Shown piece by piece: positions 35,901 through 43,281 of a DNA stretch of 60,909 nt. Under the pieces are notes generated by a model. That model saw only the letters and a program-made list of their open reading frames with translations, did not search any database and was not told the origin of the DNA. Source of the stretch: CAYJBP01 sp964368605 (GTDB lineage: Bacteria > Bacillota > Dehalobacteriia > UBA4068); contig CAYJBP010000001.1 in NCBI GenBank assembly GCA_964368605.1, positions 1 through 60,909 of the forward strand, given 5' to 3'. Positions within the stretch are counted from its first letter, which is position 1; every line of letters starts with the position of its first letter. The position numbers and the translations under genes are program-made.

Positions 35901-36734
35901 GCTATGTAAAACCGTGCGACTACCGCTGCTTAGGGGGTTAATATCGGCATCGGAACGGATTAAGGTTGGGCGATATTCATTATTAGAGTCGAAGCCATAA
36001 TAGGCGATATGATCATCTTGGCCGGTGCCATTGGGGTCATAAGCAATCGAGGCACCGTAAAGCAAGCTACTATTATAATTGGTACGATAGGTATTTTGGG
36101 CACCGGAATCCAGCCTTAAGCGCTGTGTTGCCTGATCATAAGCATTCTGGGTGGAAGCTTGATTAAAGAAATTAGCGCCGTTAGAACCAAAAGTTTGAAT
36201 ATTGGCAGGATCGGTATAAGATGCCGAAGGCATGCTGGGATCGCCTCTATTATAATCAAATAAGGTATAATGGGCATCTTGCTTATTATAATTGGGCTCG
36301 AGCAATACTAATTCATGGGTGGGATTAATATTATACCATTGATCATCGACGCCGGTTGAGGCATCGCCCGTACCAAAAACATGGACACCATCATTGGCCT
36401 TAAAATCGGAAGGAGTGCTTTGATCGATGCCAAAATCATTATTATTTCTATTATCATCTACATTAAACAAAGCAAAATCGGCCGCCAATAAACTAATAGC
36501 CGCCGGTAATTCCAAAGTCGAAGCTTCTTGATAAACTTCAACCTCTATTTGAGGCATCACCAAATCGGCGGCCATTTGATAGCCGCTATTTTCAACATTA
36601 GCCGTATAAGTAAAAATTAGGCTATCATCTGCGCTAAGCTCTTGCTTGCTAGTCCAGGTAACAGCTAGTTCTACTTCCTCATCACTAATAGTAGATTGCC
36701 ACACCAAGGTAGGCTCGGGATCTTCGCCCTCACC
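29937..36734 (-). CDS. giant SLH-domain surface protein, C-terminal part (gene continues across the assembly gap)
   Basis: This is the main part (2265 aa) of a secreted S-layer-anchored protein whose N-terminus is at 36835-37173. Order of domains: an N-terminal repeat region with FG-GAP/VCBS-like motifs (VAGDFDGDGKDTLMIYD, AAGDLDGDFDDEIVL), a large middle region, a fibronectin type III domain (PPEGLTAEALSQTEIKLSW), an Ig-like domain (QPSPQSVTVGQDATFTV), an invasin-like domain, three InlB B-type/bacterial repeats (SGWVGNI, NGWQAAG, DGWTIDN), a Pro-Asn-Asp-rich spacer, and about three C-terminal SLH repeats that bind cell-wall polymer. A role in adhesion or glycan binding is plausible; no catalytic motif was recognised. 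The frame differs by one from the N-terminal part only because the gap has an arbitrary length. Confidence 0.85.
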   Translation of the reverse strand, partial: GEGEDPEPTLVWQSTISDEEVELAVTWTSKQELSADDSLIFTYTANVENSGYQMAADLVMPQIEVEVYQEASTLELPAAISLLAADFALFNVDDNRNNNDFGIDQSTPSDFKANDGVHVFGTGDASTGVDDQWYNINPTHELVLLEPNYNKQDAHYTLFDYNRGDPSMPSASYTDPANIQTFGSNGANFFNQASTQNAYDQATQRLRLDSGAQNTYRTNYNSSLLYGASIAYDPNGTGQDDHIAYYGFDSNNEYRPTLIRSDADINPLSSGSRTVLHSGNEGYSYIKNAQYHEVEGYTSIVAGDFDGDGKDTLMIYDPIWTVYALREMAGDESVDYNMQSFTALGNNPYFTSGHASGTSGIAGAVQYVYGNNIGNEGGIPITHPESYRNVPYIHMAAGDLDGDFDDEIVLTMSFGNGAGDEYERLNPKDFSTIFVMNKVNGQWVVVFHEVMDQITAINPNNSYDSAINLEMRSASSQIGDFIGNDGINEIVTIGLADNNLHTGNHYADNLAYTDRMLAAITQYNPAANSYYSDKSGEAINGHFLMFNANTGHAYNRQPSDIPQIPIAYANIAPLSSALVRFDGYGTQEYLVAYGVVFRYADGAFVPADFTANATQIGEIFDGAANYVYRATVGNFSGDLGKESVLFGVRSHYTDNWRVHVAGYHKATADDADIINGGDLLSAVWTTDSNIYNHPLLIAVDYDNDAELLKFTRKEYTFVDPEIMAVLEIAPYFKGLDYPSGDAAATIWGQGNTVGSGEMQSFGAHAGAYVSYTFGVKNNTGSSIEVAYDFAFTHEEYTENSVERSMSFSVGDGLEHEVALISTPVTLYYYEALRPNGQKDEVVVHVPDDPRYGVITLNNYNAAATRHGYPLIPTGGNEAWLSSTPGDPESYRGGAELDANGYFDGKDYQTVTEEYVNVPEGTSFIEQTLTAAKTTQVSEIFNHSITITGEASKKGFTVGVSGGADFGHGTVELDTSSTNRTGGVAAVPLGLGNDYGYAWKFITWDETFTNSKGEEYTVPVLGYLVREGSVRSLPTPPEGLTAEALSQTEIKLSWQYDAAKLADGDIKFNVYRIYQGSATKIDTVNTTEFTHQGLTANTAYSYYVTAVESIAEHDGSPGEKESLESESVSATTFASGASAGVDISSQPSPQSVTVGQDATFTVVANPNPAGGQLNYQWEAFIPTGSSVEAGVITGIWADIADATQASYTFTNAQLAHSGYLFRCKITNSSAAHPLPVRTGTASLTVGELKNILPKLTVTVTNMSGENVDYLAADPVDLVEGEYFNVNLTLTDADNNPLAGKTVQLRHDFQNDPITDTNPTFSPTHYRGSTTDANGQVNFRLPTTGYVPAPEHHRMVAIFPGEPAQNGNPGFDAVYASPVQIKVQSGYGLVGLKDSYFYLDNIATGVTVEDANNNPVDAASYKLEAFAQAGSGWSVTAETAGASTALADLSLVPGNYQIRAYRISDDALLAQQDIVVVRKPIMVIAPDYTTEIADITAFNTDTLYPTVKVNTADLNGYDLNNSAYGTAANGYNIIFDLIVVQRVDGYYLVADFASYTLDVADEAGRNALIDFQSKYQPEFMASNKLDVAGFALHTVTFSNTGSGNLVANSDIGGFFPSATQVFSGADITFNAQGEGGNAPSVNNWTVNGATITADNMANYGMNSPTATTLTIDNLAADANVVANLDTNTYPVTINGSRAANTGAASYEAGQTVTINAGSPESGYRFSGWVGNIAPTNATATTTTFIMPAYAINLTATWQNTTQYNVTINGSQGVVSTGEGTYLAGEQVDIDAGSLAGYSFNGWQAAGITLTNPDDAQTSFNMPANDVDLRATWVSTSQGAHTVTVIDSYDPIPGTGKYDRNNMVTLKAGSREGYTFDGWTIDNPAVTIISPEDVNTFFQMPGGDVTVTATWLKNSIPNPNPNPGPSPGPDPAPVPDPDPNEKETIITIIEIREIIRETENRETIIIDSPTPITSIPTELFTEAMEFGEIIINTPAAMIGIDNNSFGSLASLGGYITVYASVVNNEDGTATADLSIMVNGTALKEVPGGISIAFPFSGGSHTTVAKLLYADGTYGIIPKSIVGDDMISIHLSGPSSLLIEDNTQLFDDISLDYWAAADIGFVSSHGLFLGVAPGIFDATDSMSRSMIWTVLARMEGVDTEGGTTWYSKGRDWAIANDISNGSDPSSAISRESLVTMLWRTAGSPMPAADISSSFNDSDQVSVYAKDAMNWAIEAGIINGKSADIIDPLGGAIRAEVAAIIRRFMIMFYW

Positions 36735-36834
36735 NNNNNNNNNNNNNNNNNNNNNNNNNNNNNNNNNNNNNNNNNNNNNNNNNNNNNNNNNNNNNNNNNN
36801 NNNNNNNNNNNNNNNNNNNNNNNNNNNNNNNNNN
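36735..36834. other. assembly gap (100 N) inside a tandem repeat
   Basis: Exactly 100 N, the conventional size for a gap of unknown length. It lies in the 30-bp repeat tract of the surface-protein gene, so short reads probably collapsed there. Confidence 0.98.
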
Positions 36835-36919
36835 GCCCTCGCCATTGCCGGCAGGCGGATTCTCGCCCTCGCCATTGCCGGCAGGCGGATTCTCGCCCTC
36901 GCCATTGCCGGCAGGCGGA
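36835..36919 (-). repeat. 30-bp perfect tandem repeats encoding a Gly-Asn-Glu-Pro decapeptide
   Basis: Two full copies (36835-36864, 36865-36894) and a partial one (36895-36919), identical in DNA. Each encodes ENPPAGNGEG. More copies certainly existed in the gap, because the far side resumes with GEGEDPEP. The unit is in frame, so copy number can change without breaking the gene. Confidence 0.95.
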
Positions 36920-37173
36920 GGATTTACTGCCACTTGCTCCCACTTGGTTGTGGTTAAGGTAGCTTTAATTTCCGTGGGCAAATTAGGATTTTGCTCATCT
37001 TCTGCCTTAAAATATTGATACTTAATAGCTTCATCAAGCTCGGTAATAGCTGTTATAATTTCGCTATCTTCAAAAACTGATTCTTCAGCCCAAATAGGGG
37101 CAGGAAAAGAAGTCCCTACCAGCAGAAAAATAAGAACCCAAGCCAAGCCCTTTTTTAACAAACTTATTTTCAT
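36835..37173 (-). CDS. giant SLH-domain surface protein, N-terminal part (before the gap)
   Basis: The first 113 codons of the surface-protein gene that ends at 29937. It has a classical signal peptide (Lys-rich start, hydrophobic core LAWVLIFLLVGTSF, cleavage near IWA-EE at ~residue 29), then a charged region and the start of the ENPPAGNGEG repeats. AAAGGAG precedes the ATG, and a TATAAT-like -10 lies about 40 bp upstream. It directly follows (on the - strand) the terminator of the two-component system. Confidence 0.88.
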
Positions 37174-37236
37174 AATTATAACTCCTTTCTCCTTTTTAGA
37201 TACAAAATAATTATATCATTCCATAGCATAAAAAAA

Positions 37237-37264
37237 CGAAATATCACAAAAATGTGATATTTCG
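37237..37264 (-). terminator. terminator of the two-component system operon
   Basis: Perfect 12-bp arms with a 4-nt loop. On the - strand a run of seven T follows. It lies 20 bp after the response-regulator stop codon. Confidence 0.92.
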
Positions 37265-37284
37265 CTACGATAATAAATAAGGAT

Positions 37285-37956
37285 TTATACGGTCTCGAAC
37301 ACATAACCACTACCATAAACCGCCCTAATCGTATAACCGCAATTGTTCAGCTTTTTGCGCAGCCGATAGATATTATTGGTTAAGGCACGGCTATCATTAT
37401 TAAGAGGCGCGCCCCAAACAGTTAAATAAATATATTCCAAAGATAAAACCTGATTCTCGCTTTCGGCAAATAAACGCAATAAAGCAAACTGCTTTATGCT
37501 TAATTGCAAATCCAGGCCATTAATAGTAGCCTGCGCCAACTCTAAATCCAAAATTAAAGCTCCCTTTATTAGCTTTTGATTAATCTTTTCGCCCAGCTTT
37601 AATAAACGCTTAATACGTGCCAATAAAACCCTAAAAGAATAAGGCTTGGCTAAATAATCATCGCAGCCGGTATCAAAACCTTTAACAATATAATCATCAT
37701 TGCTAAAACCGCTTAAAATTAAAACCGGAATAGCCAATTTTTGACGCATATCTTTTAAAAAAGTTAGGCCATTGCCATCGGGCATACCAATATCTAAGAC
37801 AATTAAATCAATAATAGCTTTTTGGATAATTTGCTCGGCCTCGGCCAAGGTTAAGGCCGTTTTTACCGTAAAACCTTCCTCGCTAAGTATTTCCTGATTA
37901 AATGTTTGTACCGCCAGATTATCTTCTATTAAAAGAATAGTTTTAGCATTCATCAA
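37285..37956 (-). CDS. OmpR/PhoB-type response regulator
   Basis: This 223-aa regulator has a receiver domain (acidic pocket E11-D12, phospho-acceptor D55 in LIVLDIGMPDG, conserved Lys in YLAKPYSF near residue 107) and a C-terminal winged-helix DNA-binding domain (~130-220, ALTNNIYRLRKKLN and a YGSGYVFE ending). Its start overlaps the histidine-kinase stop by 4 bp, so the two are coupled. It lies next to the giant SLH gene, which may be its target; that is inference from position. Confidence 0.93.
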   Translation of the reverse strand: MMNAKTILLIEDNLAVQTFNQEILSEEGFTVKTALTLAEAEQIIQKAIIDLIVLDIGMPDGNGLTFLKDMRQKLAIPVLILSGFSNDDYIVKGFDTGCDDYLAKPYSFRVLLARIKRLLKLGEKINQKLIKGALILDLELAQATINGLDLQLSIKQFALLRLFAESENQVLSLEYIYLTVWGAPLNNDSRALTNNIYRLRKKLNNCGYTIRAVYGSGYVFETV

Positions 37957-39935
37957 TGACCCTCCTCTTGCCCGGCATAAACAGGCAGCCTAAAAGTAAG
38001 CATTGTCCCTTGATTTTCCTTACTGGCAATAGCCAATTCGCCGCCATGGGCATTAATTATAGTTAAGCTAATATATAAACCCAAGCCCATTCCCCCCGAA
38101 TAACTTACCCCTCTTTGCATAACTTTATCGATAAGCTCCGGGGCAATGCCGCAGCCATTATCAGCGATTTTTACTTCGATATGCTGGCCGCTTAAAGCTG
38201 CATTAATAGTGATTAAACCATCTTGGGTATGCCTAATCGCATTGCTTAAAATATTATTAATTACCATAACCAAGCTTTGATAATCGGCAAAAACAGGCGG
38301 CAAATCGGAGCTGATATGGCAGCTTATCTGTGTATTTTTCTCATCGGCCAAAATCATCAAAGAGCTGGCACAAGTGCTTAGTAATTCCCCAAAATCGAAC
38401 TTACGCCGATTTTCGGTCATCATCATTGTTTCTAAGTCAATCATTCCACTAACCATGCGCCCCAGCTTGTTTGTTTCGCCTTTGACAATATCCAAGGCAT
38501 TATTAATTTTATCTGCGGATAAATGCTCTTTTTGGGACTGCATAGCTATATAATCTACACCGGTTGCAATTACCGTTAGCGGTGTTTTCATTTCATGGCT
38601 CATATCTTGCAAGAATTCGCTTTTCATTTTATTTAAGCTCTCTAAATTTTGGGCATAAGATACAGCTTTTTGCTCGGCCGCCAGGGCGGTTTCCGCTTTT
38701 CGCATGCTGATATAAAAAATAGCAACCGTTTGGCCTATAGAGTACATTAAAATGGCAATTTCGGCCAGCGAGCTTTTTATGCCTAAAAGATAAATGCCGC
38801 TAAAGAAAAAGGCATCAAAAACAGCAGCTATAAATAAAATTAATAGCGAAATTATGGTAATTCTTTGCTCGATGCTTAAATGCATTAATGACTTGCTTTT
38901 ATGCAAAAATTTATTATAAATTACAATATTGATATAAAAAATAACCACAGAATAACATACTGTTAAAGGCACCATTAAATTAGAAAGAGTAAAGGTATTT
39001 ACCAGCACAAATACAAGCGAAAATAGGCCTAATAGTATTTTAAAAAAACCTAAAACCTTTTTATTAAAAATATTATCAAATTGCAAATCTACAATTTGCA
39101 ATATCAAAAGCGCACTAAGCGATATGCAAATATATTCGGCTTTAAGAGCCAATTGCCAATTTAAATTGGGTAAAATCTCAAAAATAACCTTGCTGCCCAC
39201 CAGGCTTAAACGCAAACTGTAAATAAAGCAAGTTAGCGAAAATAATAGATTAAGCCGATAGCTGCCCGAAACAATAGCCAAAAGCAAATGAAAAACACAT
39301 AAAAGCAAAAGCATACCAATAGCAAGGGATTCTACTATGGTTTGGCTATGCATAAACCAATTAAGCAAAGCAGGCTTGCCAATAATTGTACTATTATATT
39401 GGCCGCCTTCCCGATGGGCAAAATTTGCCCCTTGCACAATTAAGTTAAAGGTATTGTCGGTAGCCTTTATATCGACTACAATTTCGCCATAGCCTGGCTT
39501 AAAATCGGCCGCTTCTGCTGCCGCTACCCCAAATTGGCCGATTAAATCGCCATTAATATAAACGGTACGGGCATAATCGCCCAAAGTAAGCAAACGATAA
39601 TAGCCATTATCGGGCATCAAAACAGTAAGCCTAGCCGTGCGGCCGGCATTTACATCAATAGGATTGCCAATTTCGATCAGCTCTTCTTGGGCGGCAAATT
39701 GCTCGGGATTAAGGATTTGATTGGGGATATATTCCACATTGCCCTGTAGGCTGACTATGGTGGTATCAAAATCGATATCACGCAAATCCCAAAGGCCTGC
39801 CTCGGCAGATACCTCGGTATAGTTTGTATTTTGATAGCGATATACCGCCTCGATATACCATAATAAAGCACAAAAGGCGATAATGGTGACAACAATTATT
39901 ACCAATAAGTAGTTGGCAGTATTTTTACTAAACAT
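37953..39935 (-). CDS. sensor histidine kinase with extracellular sensor and multi-TM region
   Basis: This 660-aa kinase has one TM helix (~9-29), an extracellular domain (~35-190) that looks like a jelly-roll ligand-binding module of the 7TMR-DISM type, a bundle of about seven TM helices (~200-412), a coiled linker, a HisKA domain with the phospho-accepting H447 (SHEMKTPL), and a HATPase domain with N (NILSNAIRHT), G1 (DNGCGIAP) and G2 (GMGLGLYIS) boxes. It pairs with the response regulator encoded downstream. The start has no Shine-Dalgarno and sits only 6 bp behind a -10 box (see promoter), which suggests a leaderless mRNA. A later start cannot be excluded, but it would cut into the first TM helix. 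Confidence 0.9.
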   Translation of the reverse strand: MFSKNTANYLLVIIVVTIIAFCALLWYIEAVYRYQNTNYTEVSAEAGLWDLRDIDFDTTIVSLQGNVEYIPNQILNPEQFAAQEELIEIGNPIDVNAGRTARLTVLMPDNGYYRLLTLGDYARTVYINGDLIGQFGVAAAEAADFKPGYGEIVVDIKATDNTFNLIVQGANFAHREGGQYNSTIIGKPALLNWFMHSQTIVESLAIGMLLLLCVFHLLLAIVSGSYRLNLLFSLTCFIYSLRLSLVGSKVIFEILPNLNWQLALKAEYICISLSALLILQIVDLQFDNIFNKKVLGFFKILLGLFSLVFVLVNTFTLSNLMVPLTVCYSVVIFYINIVIYNKFLHKSKSLMHLSIEQRITIISLLILFIAAVFDAFFFSGIYLLGIKSSLAEIAILMYSIGQTVAIFYISMRKAETALAAEQKAVSYAQNLESLNKMKSEFLQDMSHEMKTPLTVIATGVDYIAMQSQKEHLSADKINNALDIVKGETNKLGRMVSGMIDLETMMMTENRRKFDFGELLSTCASSLMILADEKNTQISCHISSDLPPVFADYQSLVMVINNILSNAIRHTQDGLITINAALSGQHIEVKIADNGCGIAPELIDKVMQRGVSYSGGMGLGLYISLTIINAHGGELAIASKENQGTMLTFRLPVYAGQEEGH

Positions 39936-39941
39936 AGTTTT

Positions 39942-39970
39942 ATTATAATATATTGGCCACCTGTTTGCAA
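39942..39970 (-). promoter_or_regulatory. promoter of the histidine kinase gene, probably giving a leaderless mRNA
   Basis: On the - strand: TTGCAA (39965-39970), a 17-nt spacer, TATAAT (39942-39947), then AAAACT and the ATG at 39935. A start 7 nt after the -10 would be the A of the ATG. Confidence 0.72.
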
Positions 39971-39997
39971 GTTAAGCTTTGGCTTGCAAGGGCATCA

Positions 39998-41326
39998 TTA
40001 ATAATGATATACTTTTCGATACCTTTTAAGCAATATTAGCGATATGATAATAGCCAGCAACTCGGCAATAGGTATGGCCAGCCATACCCCTTTAGTACCT
40101 AAAATTGGCGGCAATATGGCAAGCATGCCCAAGATAAAAAGAAATGTTCTTAAAAAAGAAATTAAGGCCGATACTTTGCCATTTGAAACACTGGTAAAAA
40201 ATACCGAAGCATAAATATTAAAGCCTACAAATAAATAAGCCATGGCAAAAAGAATAAAACCGCTATTGGCCAGGCCAAAAGAAGGGCTTAAAGGATCAAT
40301 AAATGCCGCCACAATAAGCTTATTAAATATCATGCATAAAATTACCAAAATAATAGAGCTGATAAGCACCAGCTTTACCGATATGCCAAAAACCGTTTTA
40401 ATTTGCAATCGATCATCTGCGCCATGCGCAAAACCAAAAATCGGCGCAATACCTGCCCCAAAACCAATATACATCGAGCTTAATAAAAATTGCACCTGAA
40501 TAATTACGGCAACCGCAGCAATACCATTATCGCCAACCAAATTGCCCATAATAATATTCATAACCGCCGCCACTGTGGCAATAGCTAAATTAGTTACCAT
40601 CTCCGACGAGCCATTTAGGCAGGCATTTAAAATAAAACCCCTATGGAGCTTAGGCTTTACAAAATACAATATCCTGTCTTTTTTCTTTAAAAAGTAAATT
40701 AAATAAATAATTGCCGGCAGGCTATAAGCAATAGCCGACCCCATAGCAACACCGCCAATGCCAATCCTAAATACAGCCAATAATAAATACGCCACCAGCA
40801 TATTAAGCAAACCACCGATTACAACTATTAGCATGCCCATAAAAGCTTTGCCCTCGGTTACAAAAAAATACTGCGATAAGATATCCAAAAACAAAAAAGG
40901 AAAAATAAACGAATAAATTCTTAAATAAGTTTTGGCATAAGGGATAATAGCCTCGGTAGCACCTAATACCCTAATAATTTGATCATCAAAAACCAGCCCG
41001 ATTAGCATAAAAACCAGCCCCATACTAAAGGAAAGTATTGTGATAACGGTAAAATTTTCGCGGGCTTTTTTTAAATCATTGCTGCCTAAATTTAAAGAAA
41101 TAATTGCATTTGCCCCGGTTGCAAACATAATCGATACCGCCAAAGCAAAAGAGATAAAAGGAAAAACAATATTAATTGCCGCCAAAGCATGCTCCCCAAT
41201 AAATCTCGAGGCAAAAACACTGCCCATCATTGAATAAACCGAAATAAACACCATCATAATCACACTGGGTATTGTAAATTTAATAAGCCCAAAAGTATCA
41301 AACCTTTGGCCAATCGAACTTGCCAT
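39998..41326 (-). CDS. MATE-family efflux transporter
   Basis: This 442-aa membrane protein has about 12 hydrophobic helices in two homologous halves, typical of Na+- or H+-driven multidrug and toxin extrusion proteins. The MATE/NorM-like GANAIISLNLGSND segment lies near residue 67. It has a clean AGGAGG site. It ends 62 bp before the kinase start but has an independent promoter region, so it may not belong to the kinase operon. Substrate unknown. Confidence 0.9.
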   Translation of the reverse strand: MASSIGQRFDTFGLIKFTIPSVIMMVFISVYSMMGSVFASRFIGEHALAAINIVFPFISFALAVSIMFATGANAIISLNLGSNDLKKARENFTVITILSFSMGLVFMLIGLVFDDQIIRVLGATEAIIPYAKTYLRIYSFIFPFLFLDILSQYFFVTEGKAFMGMLIVVIGGLLNMLVAYLLLAVFRIGIGGVAMGSAIAYSLPAIIYLIYFLKKKDRILYFVKPKLHRGFILNACLNGSSEMVTNLAIATVAAVMNIIMGNLVGDNGIAAVAVIIQVQFLLSSMYIGFGAGIAPIFGFAHGADDRLQIKTVFGISVKLVLISSIILVILCMIFNKLIVAAFIDPLSPSFGLANSGFILFAMAYLFVGFNIYASVFFTSVSNGKVSALISFLRTFLFILGMLAILPPILGTKGVWLAIPIAELLAIIISLILLKRYRKVYHY

Positions 41327-41378
41327 TGCCTAATCCTCCTTAAAAACATATAATCATTTTATAACCCTTAAACAAAAA

Positions 41379-41408
41379 ATACCACAGCTGAATTATCAAC
41401 TGCGGTAT
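41379..41408 (-). terminator. probable terminator downstream of the small SLH protein gene
   Basis: Imperfect arms (ATACC and CAG blocks with wobble pairs) of about 12 bp, followed on the - strand by a T6 tract. It is 140 bp after the SLH gene stop and 52 bp before the MATE start. Confidence 0.6.
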
Positions 41409-41548
41409 CACCTTGGGCGAATTAACACCATACGCATTTATATATTGTATCATAAATATGCTATAAAAGCAACTTTTATCGTAAACTATTTACATACTTT
41501 TGCTGGCAGGATTGTATAAAATGATTTTTTGCCAAAACCCAATATCAT

Positions 41549-42538
41549 CTAATAACTGATAATATTAACAAAAACTTCTTCCGAAATCAACATATTGCCT
41601 TGGACATCCTCAACTAGGCATCTAAATTTGCCATTGCCTAAATAATCACCGCTAATCAGCTTTAAAGTAGCAGTTTGCGATCCGCTTACGCTATCGCCGC
41701 CTTCGGTACTAATCCAATAACTGCCATCGACTAAATCTACCCAATCATCATTAATCGATTGCTGCCATTGATAATAATAAGGCTCGCTGCCACCACCAAC
41801 CTTAATGCTTAGTTCGCCATCCTCACCATAAAAGATATCCGTAGATTGAGGATGCATGCTAATGGCAAAATCACTATCACTAGGAGCAGTAGGAGCAGTA
41901 GGCGAAACAGCCTCGATTACAAAACTTACTCTACGATTAGGATCGACCATTCTGGCCAAAATAGTGGCTACCTCGCTGCGCTTAATATTGGTCATCGGCA
42001 GGGCATTTTTGGCCTCGTCGCTGCCTTGAACAATGCCGGCTCGATATAATCCGTAAATGGCCGCCCCATACTGGCTGGCCTCGGCGGTATCGGGGATGGC
42101 ATCGGTTGGCACAGTATTAATCGCCGCCAATTGCTCAGCAGGCAATGCCCGATAAAAAATATCCATAAACTGACCCCGATTTATGCTTTTAGTCCATAAA
42201 TATTCCTCGCTGATAATGCCTTGTTGATAAGCATAATCGACAAAAGGCTGATACCAAGCCCCATTATTTGCGGCCATCAAACTAACTAAACCTTCGGCAT
42301 TTAATTGATGCAAGCTAGCAGCCAATTTTACGGCCTCGGCTATGCTTAAATCGGCATTTGGCTGATAGGTAGTTGCAGTTTTGCCATTTACCAGGCCATT
42401 ATCTACCGCAAACATTAAATCGCCGTAAAACCAATCCTGTGGGCTAACATCATCAAATCTTTCGGCAGCCAAAGCATTAATCGATAGGCCTAATAGGCAG
42501 GTTATTGTTAAAATCAATACTAAAAAAGTTTTTTTCAT
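41549..42538 (-). CDS. SLH-domain secreted protein with Ig-like C-terminus
   Basis: This 329-aa protein has a signal peptide (cleavage near LAA at ~residue 24), two to three SLH repeats at residues ~28-200 (RFDDVSPQDWFYGDLMFAVDNGLVNG is the first), a short Pro/Ala/Thr linker, and a C-terminal Ig-like domain (~230-329) with the YYYQWQQSINDDW core. SLH repeats anchor it to secondary cell-wall polymer. It mirrors the giant protein, whose SLH repeats are at the other end. An AGGAGGAGG site precedes the ATG. Function beyond cell-surface display is unknown. Confidence 0.88.
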   Translation of the reverse strand: MKKTFLVLILTITCLLGLSINALAAERFDDVSPQDWFYGDLMFAVDNGLVNGKTATTYQPNADLSIAEAVKLAASLHQLNAEGLVSLMAANNGAWYQPFVDYAYQQGIISEEYLWTKSINRGQFMDIFYRALPAEQLAAINTVPTDAIPDTAEASQYGAAIYGLYRAGIVQGSDEAKNALPMTNIKRSEVATILARMVDPNRRVSFVIEAVSPTAPTAPSDSDFAISMHPQSTDIFYGEDGELSIKVGGGSEPYYYQWQQSINDDWVDLVDGSYWISTEGGDSVSGSQTATLKLISGDYLGNGKFRCLVEDVQGNMLISEEVFVNIISY

Positions 42539-42593
42539 AGTATATTCCTCCTCCTTAATTTTTTTTAATTATAGCATATTTTGCTCAAAAAAC

Positions 42594-42612
42594 ATATGTG
42601 CCAATAGGCACA
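42594..42612. repeat. inverted repeat between divergent SLH and membrane-protein genes
   Basis: TGTGCC-AATA-GGCACA, extended by partly symmetric A/T. It lies in a 141-bp divergent promoter region and could be an operator; it has no T-tract for termination. Confidence 0.35.
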
Positions 42613-42679
42613 TTTCAAATAATTTACTGATTAATTGCCAAGTTTTTTGGCATAATAAGTCTTTAAAAGGAGGGATTTG

Positions 42680-43141
42680 ATGAGCGAATTTAGATGGATG
42701 CATAGCGTGTTTGGCTTAATTATTTTGCTTCTATTAGCCGATATTTTTGCTTTGGCTTTGCTTTATCTACCTTCTTACCTGGGGCTTGATAGCCCTTTAG
42801 TTCAAAAAAGCGATTTAGCGGCCATTAATCAAACGCAAATTGTTGCCACAGATGACCAAAATTTGCTTTTTGGCAATATCCGCATCAAAACCGAGGACAA
42901 TTTATTATTGCCCAAAATTATCATCTACAATAATGGCCTTAAAGTAGGCAATTTAGGAACAGGGCAATTATTGCTGCGTGTATATGAAAATGATGTTTTA
43001 ACAATAGATAGCAGGGATTATCAAAGGCAAATTCGCTTAGATATTAACACTTTATCAAGTAATATTAAAGAAAATACGCTACCTAAAACCTTATATTTAG
43101 ATGGCCAAAAGCTGGATTTGGCGGCAATTAGATTTAAATAG
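42680..43141 (+). CDS. membrane-anchored protein of unknown function
   Basis: 153 aa that I do not recognise. An N-terminal TM helix spans ~10-33 and the rest should be outside the membrane: a basic/hydrophobic beta-rich domain (~60-153). The pattern (YENDVLTIDSRDY, LYLDGQKLDLAAI) is faintly like small NusG-domain-II-type extracytoplasmic proteins, but I would not name it. I chose ATG 42680 because AAAGGAGGG ends 5 bp upstream; a TTG one codon earlier is too close. It precedes the HutP-family gene but that gene has its own promoter. Confidence 0.75.
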   Translation: MSEFRWMHSVFGLIILLLLADIFALALLYLPSYLGLDSPLVQKSDLAAINQTQIVATDDQNLLFGNIRIKTEDNLLLPKIIIYNNGLKVGNLGTGQLLLRVYENDVLTIDSRDYQRQIRLDINTLSSNIKENTLPKTLYLDGQKLDLAAIRFK

Positions 43142-43142
43142 A

Positions 43143-43171
43143 TTGTCAAAACCTTAGATAAATGTTATAAT
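43143..43171 (+). promoter_or_regulatory. promoter of the hutP-cmk-plsC-ispH genes
   Basis: TTGTCA (43143-43148), 17-nt spacer, TATAAT (43166-43171). It is one of the best sigma-A promoters in the window. The leader begins with a hairpin (43183-43204). Confidence 0.85.
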
Positions 43172-43182
43172 GAATACAAATA

Positions 43183-43204
43183 AGCCTAGCTATTAATCTA
43201 GGCT
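43183..43204 (+). promoter_or_regulatory. 5' leader hairpin of the HutP-family gene
   Basis: Perfect 7-bp arms AGCCTAG/CTAGGCT with an 8-nt loop, starting a few nucleotides after the predicted transcription start. The leader contains several NAG triplets, the type of triplet HutP recognises in RNA. No terminator follows in the leader. Confidence 0.5.
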
Positions 43205-43281
43205 AATGCAGGTAACAGTTTAGATGGCAAGGATTTTTTATGACCAAAACTTGGTACAAAAATTAAAATTAAGGAGTAATT

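Noticed and set aside
36835..36919. CRISPR array
   Set aside because: The 30-bp units are directly adjacent without spacers and encode an in-frame decapeptide.
36646..36962. ORFs on the + strand and alternative frames running through the N gap
   Set aside because: They are artefacts of translating N and of the perfect repeats in other frames.
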